Made by a program: the position numbers and the translations under genes. The notes beneath the pieces are model-generated. The model made no database searches and had not been told where the DNA came from. It worked only from the letters and a program-made list of their open reading frames with translations. DNA of 7,924 bases from Chlamydiota bacterium (GTDB lineage: Bacteria; Chlamydiota; Chlamydiia; Chlamydiales; Simkaniaceae), in the NCBI GenBank assembly GCA_021772295.1, contig JAJFMG010000071.1, positions 1 to 7,924 on the forward strand, written 5' to 3'. How positions within the stretch are numbered: the first letter of the stretch is position 1; the number at the start of each line of letters is the position of its first letter. Of this stretch, positions 1-6,570 are shown in pieces.

Positions 1-105
1 TTTTGCAAAATGCTCAGCATTTCCTGTCTTAATATCTTTATATGCCCAGCGGGACTTATGAGCGGCGCAAGAAAAAAAAAGTAGGGGGATGAGAAGCCAC
101 CTCAT
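1..105 (-). CDS. Putative lipoprotein, 5' part only (continues past left edge)
   Basis: Thirty-five codons are visible, from ATG at 105-103 to the window edge, with no stop. The protein begins MRWLLIPLLFFSC and continues AAHKSRWAYKDIKTGNAEHF. This is a short positively charged start, a hydrophobic core and a Cys at residue 13 preceded by Ser. That fits a relaxed lipobox (F-F-S-C), so a lipid-anchored envelope protein is inferred; the -3 and -2 positions are Phe rather than the usual Leu/Ala. The ATG overlaps the TGA of the preceding small gene as ATGA, and no clear Shine-Dalgarno is seen, so translational coupling is likely. The hydrophobic core is encoded by a T9 tract (72-80, minus strand). 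A one-base length change there would move the frame and truncate the product. Too little is visible to name a family. It is the fifth gene of the minus-strand block. Confidence 0.6.
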   Translation of the reverse strand, partial: MRWLLIPLLFFSCAAHKSRWAYKDIKTGNAEHFAK

Positions 106-308
106 GAATCAGAGCTTTTATGAGAGGATCCGGTATTATGAGAGGCAAAAAAGATGCCAAGTGTGATCAACCCGATACCAAGGGCTACAAGACCAATTGT
201 CTTCATAACGGTTTTCTTTTTAGGGGGAGGAGGAGTGGTAGCTTGCGCAGATAAATTGCAACAAAGGCAAGTAAGTGAAATCATGAGAATATTGGGGAAT
301 CTTTTCAT
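102..308 (-). CDS. Small secreted/membrane protein with Ser/His-rich tail (68 aa)
   Basis: Not a family I recognise. Visible layout: a signal peptide (residues 1-23, MKRFPNILMISLTCLCC... ending in NLSAQA, with plausible cleavage after the AQA); a short Pro/Lys linker (TTPPPPKKK); one Gly-rich hydrophobic segment (about residues 38-54, GLVALGIGLITLGIFFA); then a hydrophilic tail, SHNTGSSHKSSDS. The tail and the position of the hydrophobic segment resemble the 71-aa protein at 1047-1262, which ends SQSTGSAHSHSN. The two look like diverged paralogues or members of one family. The gene starts 12 bases after the 238-aa gene ends and overlaps the next gene by 4 bases, so it is co-transcribed. The ribosome site upstream of the ATG is weak (only an A-rich GAAAAT). 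A role as an envelope partner of the RHS protein or the lipoprotein is inference only. Confidence 0.75.
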   Translation of the reverse strand: MKRFPNILMISLTCLCCNLSAQATTPPPPKKKTVMKTIGLVALGIGLITLGIFFASHNTGSSHKSSDS

Positions 309-320
309 GTGGATATTTTC

Positions 321-1037
321 TTATACTGGTTCCTTTTCATCAATATGTTTTTGTATTTCTTTGAGAACTTGATGAGCTACTTGTGTTTGCCAGTAACTTC
401 CCTTTTCAGAAAATTCTTTTCTTAAAAAACTATTAAAAGATTGCATAAGAGATGAATCTAGATTTAGTTTATCAGATACTTGCAGGGCACTTGTTTTTAT
501 TTGAAGTATTTGTTTTTGTAGAGATGCTTGCTTTGGTTTTTCATGAATAGATTCTAAATAATCAGCATGTACAAAAAATGAGCTAAAAGCATCAATAAAT
601 GTTTGATGATGAATCCCGATATCTTTTTTTAAGCAAACACCTGTTAGAATATAGGCATATCCATGATCAATCATAATTGACTGCAAGATTCTAATATCAC
701 CAATAGGTGACTTGTTATCAATTTGTGTGAGATATGCTTTTCCGCTTTTAGTTTGAATGCTGCCAAGACTTTTCCAAGAAGTTGCAGGATTACTTCCATG
801 TATTTTGGAAACTCTTTCTAAATACTCATCAATGGAAGCTTCCGTTTTCTCAGTAGCTAGATTGATAGATGCAATAAAACTTTTTTTCTCATTTTCAGTA
901 TAGCCAACCTTTACCTTAGGAGACAGGCTGACATCTTTTGCTATTTTCCAGTCATGTGGCGCTTTAAAATAATAAAAAGGTTCTTCTGCAAGTAGTAAAG
1001 AGGTAATCGTTGCAAAACAAAAAATCAATTTTTTCAT
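321..1037 (-). CDS. Secreted protein, possibly PsbP/DcrB-like (DUF1795-like) fold (238 aa)
   Basis: A Sec signal peptide is clear (MKKLIFCFATITSLLLA, cleavage before EEPFYYF), so the protein works outside the cytoplasm. Residues 27-157 have the pattern of a PsbP/DcrB-type alpha-beta domain: an early PHDWKI segment; strands around 53-61; a helix at 67-80; a strand with GKAYLTQ (99-105); a strand pair SIMIDHGYAYILTGVC (120-135); and a closing helix with AFSSFFV (150-156). This is recognition by eye, not a profile match. Residues 160-238 are helical and charged, with no motif I know. DUF1795 proteins include the cytoplasmic Eag chaperones that pair with RHS effectors of type VI secretion, which makes the neighbourhood suggestive. 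Eag proteins lack a signal peptide, however, so direct equivalence is doubtful. The ATG is preceded by AAGAG at a 6-base spacing, overlapping the stop of the gene before it; the gap is 9 bases. Confidence 0.8.
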   Translation of the reverse strand: MKKLIFCFATITSLLLAEEPFYYFKAPHDWKIAKDVSLSPKVKVGYTENEKKSFIASINLATEKTEASIDEYLERVSKIHGSNPATSWKSLGSIQTKSGKAYLTQIDNKSPIGDIRILQSIMIDHGYAYILTGVCLKKDIGIHHQTFIDAFSSFFVHADYLESIHEKPKQASLQKQILQIKTSALQVSDKLNLDSSLMQSFNSFLRKEFSEKGSYWQTQVAHQVLKEIQKHIDEKEPV

Positions 1038-1046
1038 GAACTACTC

Positions 1047-1262
1047 TTAATTGCTATGAGAATGAGCGGAACCTGTGCTTTGTGAGATGGCTCCAGCAAT
1101 AAGTGCAATTGCACCTGCAAGACTTAGTCCCCATACTGCCATAGAAAGACTCACTCCTGAAAAAGCAGAGTCGGCAGATCCAGATCCAAGTTGCGTGTTA
1201 CCTTGCGTTTCTGCAAACATTGTAGAGGTGCAAAATGCAAAAACAATAAGTAGTCGTTTCAT
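1047..1262 (-). CDS. Small secreted/membrane protein with Ser/His-rich tail (71 aa)
   Basis: No known family recognised. The chain has a signal peptide (residues 1-17, MKRLLIVFAFCTSTMFA, cleavage before ETQ); a polar Gly/Ser linker (ETQGNTQLGSGSADSAFSG); one hydrophobic segment (about 42-59, AVWGLSLAGAIALIAGAI); and a short tail, SQSTGSAHSHSN. If the signal peptide is cleaved, the linker would face the periplasm and the tail the cytoplasm. The architecture and the TGS-A/S-H tail motif are shared with the 68-aa protein at 102-308. The ATG at 1262-1260 has a good AAGGA ribosome site 5 bases upstream, the best in the block. It lies 72 bases after the rhs stop, so it may also have its own promoter, although I see no clear boxes. 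It could be a small accessory membrane protein for the RHS product; that is inferred from position only. Confidence 0.75.
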   Translation of the reverse strand: MKRLLIVFAFCTSTMFAETQGNTQLGSGSADSAFSGVSLSMAVWGLSLAGAIALIAGAISQSTGSAHSHSN

Positions 1263-1267
1263 ATGTA

Positions 1268-1272
1268 TCCTT
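1268..1272 (-). promoter_or_regulatory. Shine-Dalgarno for the 71-aa small protein
   Basis: The minus strand reads AAGGATACATATG. AAGGA is 5 bases before the ATG at 1262-1260, a normal spacing. It supports this start, and suggests stronger translation than its neighbours, whose ribosome sites are weak. Confidence 0.6.
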
Positions 1273-1334
1273 TTATTTTATATTTTCTATCATCATGGAT
1301 GCGCCCATAAAATTGAGCAACAAAAAATTTCGAA

Positions 1335-4300
1335 CTAGTTTAAATGATATGGTTTTTCTCCGAATATGATGTCTTTGTCACAGGGAGTAAGGTATCGATT
1401 AGTATCGGGAAGGTAATCTCTCCCATGTATTTGAAAACTACCAGTAAGTTCATTCCATCTGCATGATTTATATCGATAGGGATTAAATATAGTCTCATCG
1501 ATATCAATTAAATTTCCAAAGGCGCTATAGGTATAATGACATGCCACCTTTTTGGTTTCAGGATCGATAAGTAGCCTGACATTTTTATCAGTATCTATAA
1601 TTGGAATATAATTTTTGTCCTTAAGTTCTATCCCAATAGGGTAATAGTTTTCTTTTTCAGAAGCTTGCACTTTGATTGCAATTGGTTTTCTATCTTGTGT
1701 AAATGAACCCAATTCATTATTGCCATCGTAGACATAACATTCTTTTTCAGATTTAGTTGTAAACCAGCTTTTAGTGAAAAGTGTTTGAGTGGATCTTCTT
1801 CCGAGTGGGTCGTATGAGAAATGTAGTTCTTTATCATCTGTTCTTACCTGTATTAAGCGATTTAACGCATCATAACTATATTGATAGTTACAGGCTAAAG
1901 TTTGCTTTGAGACTAAATTTCCATTCAAATCATAGTGATATTTAGTGCCATCATGTGAAAGCAGCTCTCCGAGTGAATTAATCTGCGTATTATTGAAATT
2001 TCTCTCGTTAATTGCATAAAAATGCCGACCATCTTTCGAAACTTCTTCTTGAACCTCTGAGAAAGCATCATACCTAAAAGTTCTAGTGATATTATTTTCT
2101 TTTGATGCAATTCGATTCGAAAGAGAGTCAAAGGAGTTTTCTTCTTTAAAATAAGTGCAAATTGAAGATGTAAGATTGTTTTTAGCATCAAAATGTAAAT
2201 GTTTAGTATCAAGGTCGTATCCCATACGGTGCTCTTTAGATATTCCATATAAATTGAAGTCAGAAAGAAAATGCGTATATTTTTTTACAAGTTGACTAGA
2301 ATACCTTGTCACACTGGTTAAGTGGAAGTTATCATATGTATTCTTAATCCAGGAACCATCTGGTAAAATAAGTTTAGTTGGTCTGCTAAAACCATCATAC
2401 TCTTTTTGGATAGTGAAGTTATTTACGTCGGTTTGTAATGCGATATTACCAAAGATATCTCGTTCAAAGAAAACGCTTTTTTGAGTGTGATGATCGATTG
2501 CCTCGATCAAATTTCCGTGCATATCATATCTATACTCATAATAAATAGTATTATCTGATGATTTTAGGGTTGCAAGATTGCCAAGGGGCGTATAACTAAA
2601 CAGCAATGTAATACCATTTGGATAGGTCCTGCTTGTAACTCTATTGCAAGTGTCATATGAAAATGTATACATCCTTTCTTGCATCGTGCCTTTTTCCCGA
2701 TAAAATGCAACGCAATTTCGGTTTAGATCATATTCGTATGTGAAAGATTGCACTTTTGTGCAGATGCCATTTTGGAAATAATAGTTTTCTTTCTTCGTGA
2801 GATTTTGCTGATTATCATAGAAAAGTTTTTTCTTTTGCAAAGTGACATTATCTGAGGAAAGTATCTCGATCGAAGTTCGATTATTAGAAGTATCAAGGGT
2901 TTTTATGGTTTTTGTGTTTTTCCCATCAATTTTAAAGATTTTTAGACATTTTGACTCATCGTCAAACTCATGGCTATGTGTCGTTATAATGCCATTGGCA
3001 TCAAATTGTTTCCATGTGTCTGGATTCTCAGATTCATATTTAAGATTAACGACTTCCAGGCCTTTTTTAAAACAAATTGCAGCGATTTTACCGGTATTGT
3101 CATAAGTAAATGTATTTGAGATATGCTCACCTTCTTGTGAGAATAGATTCTTCTCGATTCTTTCATTGAGAAGGTTTTGTTTAATATTGACGCAGCGATC
3201 GAGGCCATTATCACTTATTTTTGCGCCGCTTAATCTATTGAGGGTGTCATAAGAGAAGTAGATGGTTTTTCCAAGTGTAGTTTGACTCTCTAACTTACCA
3301 AAAGGGGTATATGTATAGATCGTTTCGATTCCATTATGAGTTTCACTCAAAAGATAGAAGGCACTAAAAACATATGTTTTTTGATCAACAAGATCTCCAT
3401 CAAATCTTTTTTCTTCCAAAGTGATTCTTCCCATTGGATCATACTCAAAATAAGTTTCAAGGCCATCTCTTCTAATCTTTCGGTTAGGTGTTCCATCTGG
3501 GTTGTAAATGACTTTTTCTAAATTGCCAGCTTCAACTGAACTTTGATTTTGAATAGTGATTGCTCTGTTATTTCTAGCTGATTCTGTAGGTGTCATAAGA
3601 AAAGAAGAAATTCCTCCTATATCTTGTGTATTTTTAGAATCAAAATTGATGGTTTGTAAGAGCTCTTCTTTACTGACTTCTTTTTTTATGGGAGCTTCAG
3701 AAATTTCACCTATGGGATTGGTTTCAGAGATTAAGTTGCCGCTGGCATCATATTTTTTGTGTAGGGAGTAGGCTAAGTTATAATTTTTATCGATTGTATT
3801 TTCTTTTGTGACATTACCATATTTATCATAGAAAAATTGCTTGCTAAATGCGTGTTTAAATTCTATTCCATCCAAAACCAGATGCTCAGCTTCAACCACC
3901 ATATGTTTAAAAGGGTCATTTTTTTTGTATTTATACAAGCTTTTGCGTCTAGTAGTTACACTTGTCATATCATTAATGCTGTTTGTACTTCCATCATCAA
4001 GAATCTCTATAATACAGTTATGACTTTCATCATATTCGAAGAAATTTCTTTGGACAATTTCATCAAAAAATTTGATGTATTTACTTGTGATAAGATTCGT
4101 ATTTTTTAAGTAAGTATATTCCTCAGAGTAGCCATTGTCTTTTTCTATTTTTAAGAGAAGATGCCTACCATCTTGAGAAAATTCTCTTTTGGTAACTTGG
4201 CAACCTCCATTGAAGTTTCTATAATATGACTCCTTGGTGGGATTACCAAATTGATCATATTCATAGAGTAATTCAAATAGGAGGTTTCCAGAGCCTTGCG

Positions 4301-5474
4301 TTAATTTGATAGACTCTAAATAGTTTTTCTCATTCCAAGTTAGAGTCTTGCTATTTAAGTATGCGTTTTCTTGGCTTATTTGATCTACTTGTACTAAGAG
4401 CAAATCCTTGTTGTAGTGGTAGATCGTTTTAGTTCCATCATGATGAGTGACGGTTGTTTTACCAACTTTTCTTCCAAAAATGGCTGGTTCATATTCAAGA
4501 TAGCATTTAGGAGAGTATGTGAAGTTACTATCTTGAGTTAGCAGAGATTTGACTCTTTGATTTTCTCCATTTTCGGAATAAATTACTTGAAAAGGGTTCT
4601 TATTTCCAGCAATTGCATGGAGAGTAAAATCTTTGGTGTAGTCTAACTGTTCTTTATTGCAATAAGGGCTTGTAATTGCTGTGAGCAAAGGATGAGATTT
4701 GATGGTTACTTTTTCTAGATTTGATTTCTTTTGCCTTGTTTCTTTGCTTTGGTAGTAATAGGTAGCTTGGGTATTTGAAGAGCTTTTAAATATGATATGA
4801 TTGTTTAGGTAATTAAGACTAATGGAAGAGTAGAGATGATTTCCTGTAGGATCAAAACTTTTGACTTCGATGAGGTTTTGATGACTGTCATATTCATACT
4901 GGATGGTATTTCCATTCAAAAGAAATTCTTTTTCGAGGTATAAAGTAAAAAAGTCTTGGTTTTTTACATTTGAGTCAGTTTTGTAAATTCTCTTGATTCC
5001 ACATGGACTCACATATACTACATGGGAGCCTCCGTTTTTGATAAATAGAGTTCCATTTCGGTCATCGTGTCTTCCTGATGGTATATCCCCATTAAAATTG
5101 GAATATGGGGCATCTATTACAAGAGTATATCGATTTTCTGATGGTGATTTGCAATACGCAAGAATATCTCCATTATCTTTTGGAATAAAAAAATGCAGTC
5201 CATCAGTTTTTTTTTGCACATCAAGCGTAGTATGGGCAAAAAAATTCCAGCTTTGATCTCCCTGATTTTCATCAGAGGTATTCACCTGCGAGTTGTAGTG
5301 ACGAATGAGTTTAATCTTTTCTTTTCCATTAGCAATTAGATCTGGTCCTTGAAATACAAGTCTGCCTTTAAGAGGAGAGATAAATTTTTCGACAGAAAAT
5401 TTTTCAGTAGAGATTTGATCTCCATAACAAACTGAAAAAAGGAAAGAGAGAAGTAAAAGCAAAAGGTGTTTCAT
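1335..5474 (-). CDS. RHS/YD-repeat protein with Sec signal peptide, no C-terminal toxin tip (1379 aa)
   Basis: RHS/YD-repeat proteins fold into a large beta-strand shell, often enclosing a toxic C-terminal domain. Here the ATG at 5474 opens a classic signal peptide (MKHLLLLLLSFLFSVCYG, then DQIS); the frame extends 13 codons upstream only to a TTG, so this ATG is preferred. An N-terminal RHS lead-in follows (about residues 29-60: ISPLKGRLVFQGPDLIANG, then LIRHYNS). Repeats such as EYDSHQNLIEV (about 193), EYDPMGRITLEE (677), YRYDMHGNLIEA (983) and FSYDPLGRRSTQ (1220) span most of the chain. The RHS core is near the end: YTYSAFGNL, then NPYRYKSCRWNELTGSF (1331-1347) and NRYLTPCD (1359-1366). 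Only 13 residues follow, ending PYHLN and TAG. The usual GRFLTPDP is changed to NRYLTPCD, so the Asp-Pro pair is lost. No toxin or immunity gene is visible. An A9 tract (5207-5215) encodes QKKT without breaking the frame. It heads the minus-strand block, 72 bases before the next gene. The role (surface, envelope or exported shell) is inferred. Confidence 0.9.
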   Translation of the reverse strand: MKHLLLLLLSFLFSVCYGDQISTEKFSVEKFISPLKGRLVFQGPDLIANGKEKIKLIRHYNSQVNTSDENQGDQSWNFFAHTTLDVQKKTDGLHFFIPKDNGDILAYCKSPSENRYTLVIDAPYSNFNGDIPSGRHDDRNGTLFIKNGGSHVVYVSPCGIKRIYKTDSNVKNQDFFTLYLEKEFLLNGNTIQYEYDSHQNLIEVKSFDPTGNHLYSSISLNYLNNHIIFKSSSNTQATYYYQSKETRQKKSNLEKVTIKSHPLLTAITSPYCNKEQLDYTKDFTLHAIAGNKNPFQVIYSENGENQRVKSLLTQDSNFTYSPKCYLEYEPAIFGRKVGKTTVTHHDGTKTIYHYNKDLLLVQVDQISQENAYLNSKTLTWNEKNYLESIKLTQGSGNLLFELLYEYDQFGNPTKESYYRNFNGGCQVTKREFSQDGRHLLLKIEKDNGYSEEYTYLKNTNLITSKYIKFFDEIVQRNFFEYDESHNCIIEILDDGSTNSINDMTSVTTRRKSLYKYKKNDPFKHMVVEAEHLVLDGIEFKHAFSKQFFYDKYGNVTKENTIDKNYNLAYSLHKKYDASGNLISETNPIGEISEAPIKKEVSKEELLQTINFDSKNTQDIGGISSFLMTPTESARNNRAITIQNQSSVEAGNLEKVIYNPDGTPNRKIRRDGLETYFEYDPMGRITLEEKRFDGDLVDQKTYVFSAFYLLSETHNGIETIYTYTPFGKLESQTTLGKTIYFSYDTLNRLSGAKISDNGLDRCVNIKQNLLNERIEKNLFSQEGEHISNTFTYDNTGKIAAICFKKGLEVVNLKYESENPDTWKQFDANGIITTHSHEFDDESKCLKIFKIDGKNTKTIKTLDTSNNRTSIEILSSDNVTLQKKKLFYDNQQNLTKKENYYFQNGICTKVQSFTYEYDLNRNCVAFYREKGTMQERMYTFSYDTCNRVTSRTYPNGITLLFSYTPLGNLATLKSSDNTIYYEYRYDMHGNLIEAIDHHTQKSVFFERDIFGNIALQTDVNNFTIQKEYDGFSRPTKLILPDGSWIKNTYDNFHLTSVTRYSSQLVKKYTHFLSDFNLYGISKEHRMGYDLDTKHLHFDAKNNLTSSICTYFKEENSFDSLSNRIASKENNITRTFRYDAFSEVQEEVSKDGRHFYAINERNFNNTQINSLGELLSHDGTKYHYDLNGNLVSKQTLACNYQYSYDALNRLIQVRTDDKELHFSYDPLGRRSTQTLFTKSWFTTKSEKECYVYDGNNELGSFTQDRKPIAIKVQASEKENYYPIGIELKDKNYIPIIDTDKNVRLLIDPETKKVACHYTYSAFGNLIDIDETIFNPYRYKSCRWNELTGSFQIHGRDYLPDTNRYLTPCDKDIIFGEKPYHLN

Positions 5475-5632
5475 ATGGAGCTCTAGTAGGGTAATTGGTT
5501 CTAATCTTGGCAAAGAGTTTTGATGGAGGGTTCTTTTTTTTCAAGGAGTTTTGCACTCTAGCTACGCATGAAAAATAAAACTATTATTTCACCTCAACAA
5601 AGAGGTTCTGTTATCACGGGCTTAAGATTTAT
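5475..5632. other. Divergent intergenic region
   Basis: These 158 bases separate the rhs start (minus strand) from the plus-strand gene and must carry promoters for at least one of them. I see a T8 run (5534-5541), AAGGAG at 5543-5548 on the plus strand (19 bases before the ATG at 5568, too far to serve it normally), and an 8-base direct repeat GAGTTTTG at 5515-5522 and 5546-5553. No convincing -35/-10 pair was found on either strand. An ATG at 5568 opens a reading frame that may be the displaced 5' end of the plus-strand gene. Confidence 0.4.
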
Positions 5633-6250
5633 ATGCAAATCACCGTATCTCTTGCAACAATTGCACTTACATCAATGGCCTTATTTAAAATTACAGATCA
5701 GTTTATAGAAACATTGGCAGCCTATGGAGGTTTTGATGAAAATATTGACTTCGAAAAAGTATCTAGATTGCTTTTGGAAATTCAAGAGGACGAACTTCCA
5801 ATAGATGGAAATCTACATGCATTATTGCAATCTGATCGACTTGAAACAAATCGGTGTTTAGTACGTATTTTTTCTGAGCAGATTGCTTTTTCATTTGATA
5901 CAAATGATTGTGGAACTATTTCAGATTCTGAAAATAGTTAGCAAAGTAGAACTTCAACATCTTTTCGTAACTCTCGTGAGATCCAAGAATTACAAGAGAT
6001 TTTACAAACGCCTCAACCATCCGACATTGTACTAATTGTGCAAAGAATGGAGACTTTACAAACCTTATTTTCTAAATCACCTCTTATCGAATACGCGAGA
6101 GCGCTTTCTACTCTTAATGATGGTGCGATGAGTGCAATAATTAATGAAGTTGGAATTCGTCAATAGGAATTACTACAGTATTTAGAAAGCAATGATATAG
6201 ATTCAGAACATTTGATTGAATCATCAAGTGAGAGCATTTCTCCCTGTTAA
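5633..6250 (+). pseudogene. Hypothetical gene interrupted by two in-frame TAG codons
   Basis: No family recognised. From ATG 5633 the frame reads 102 codons (MQITVSLATIALTSMALF...), meets TAG at 5939-5941, continues for 74 sense codons (starting QSRTSTSFRNSREIQELQEI), meets TAG at 6164-6166, and continues for 27 codons (ELLQYLESNDIDSEHLI...) to TAA at 6248-6250. No other stops occur, and the residue mix after each TAG stays protein-like (amphipathic helices, acidic C-terminus). This supports one original gene of about 205 codons. Each TAG is one C-to-T change from CAG, and Gln fits both places (SENS-Q-QSR and GIRQ-Q-ELLQYL). The N-terminus is hydrophobic (residues 3-20), possibly a membrane segment or uncleaved signal. 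A frame from ATG 5568 (MKNKTIISPQQRGSVITGLR) would join this one with a single added base near 5630, so the 5' end may also be broken. The 3' end overlaps the convergent minus-strand frame by 27 bases. Alternative: amber readthrough. Confidence 0.6.
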
Positions 6251-6252
6251 AA

Positions 6253-6288
6253 AGCAAACAGTGGCTCCTGCAAGAGCCACTGTTTGCT
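6253..6288 (-). terminator. Strong intrinsic-terminator-like hairpin with T5 on minus strand
   Basis: The arms AGCAAACAGTGGCTC (6253-6267) and GAGCCACTGTTTGCT (6274-6288) are perfect 15-base complements around a 6-base loop. On the minus strand the hairpin runs straight into TTTTT, as in a Rho-independent terminator; on the plus strand no T run follows. It lies inside the present 3' coding frame of the minus-strand gene (encoding about EQTVALAGATVC), which is unusual. In another frame of the same strand a TAG sits at 6297-6295, six bases before the hairpin, a typical stop-to-terminator distance. Confidence 0.7.
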
Positions 6289-6570
6289 CTCCAGCTAAGA
6301 GGAACTTATCTTTAAGTTGATCAAGCCTTGTTCCCCCAGGTGATGTGGTAGCATCTTCCCCAATATTATCAGGTAGATATGAGCCTTTGAGCATCTTCGT
6401 TTCAAGATCAACATCTTGTGATGGATCACTACTTCGAGGCAATCCAATGAGACATTTTTGTCGGTAGCATTGAATGTCTTCTTCCTCTTGTTCTGTAAAT
6501 TGCAAGAGTTTGTTTTCTAAAGCATAGTTATCAGGATCAAATCCAATAAGGTACTGATACAGAGTTGATT

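Noticed and set aside
1263..1334. Terminator or promoter between rhs and the 71-aa gene
   Set aside because: ATGG-N6-CCAT gives only a 4-bp stem without a T run, and no -35/-10 pair of normal spacing was convincing.
1628..2248. Short minus-strand open frames in a second frame of rhs
   Set aside because: The main frame here encodes recognisable RHS core repeats, and the alternatives lack ribosome sites and family features.
3837..4109. Plus-strand open frame of about 90 codons inside rhs
   Set aside because: It lies opposite well-conserved YD-repeat coding sequence and has a Cys/Phe/Ser-rich antisense-type composition; the same holds for other short frames within rhs.
5475..5513. Upstream extension of rhs by 13 codons to a TTG at 5513
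   Set aside because: The ATG at 5474 begins an ideal signal peptide; the extension would put MPRLEPITLLELH-like residues in front of it and needs a TTG start without a ribosome site.
5515..5553. Direct repeat GAGTTTTG with 31-base spacing in the divergent region as an operator
   Set aside because: Eight bases in AT-rich DNA can recur by chance, and no symmetry or promoter alignment supports a binding site.
6224..6505. A free-standing 93-aa gene on the minus strand from TTG 6505
   Set aside because: Coding-like sequence continues upstream of the TTG in the same frame and joins the preceding gene at the A7 tract, so it is a 3' fragment rather than a separate gene.
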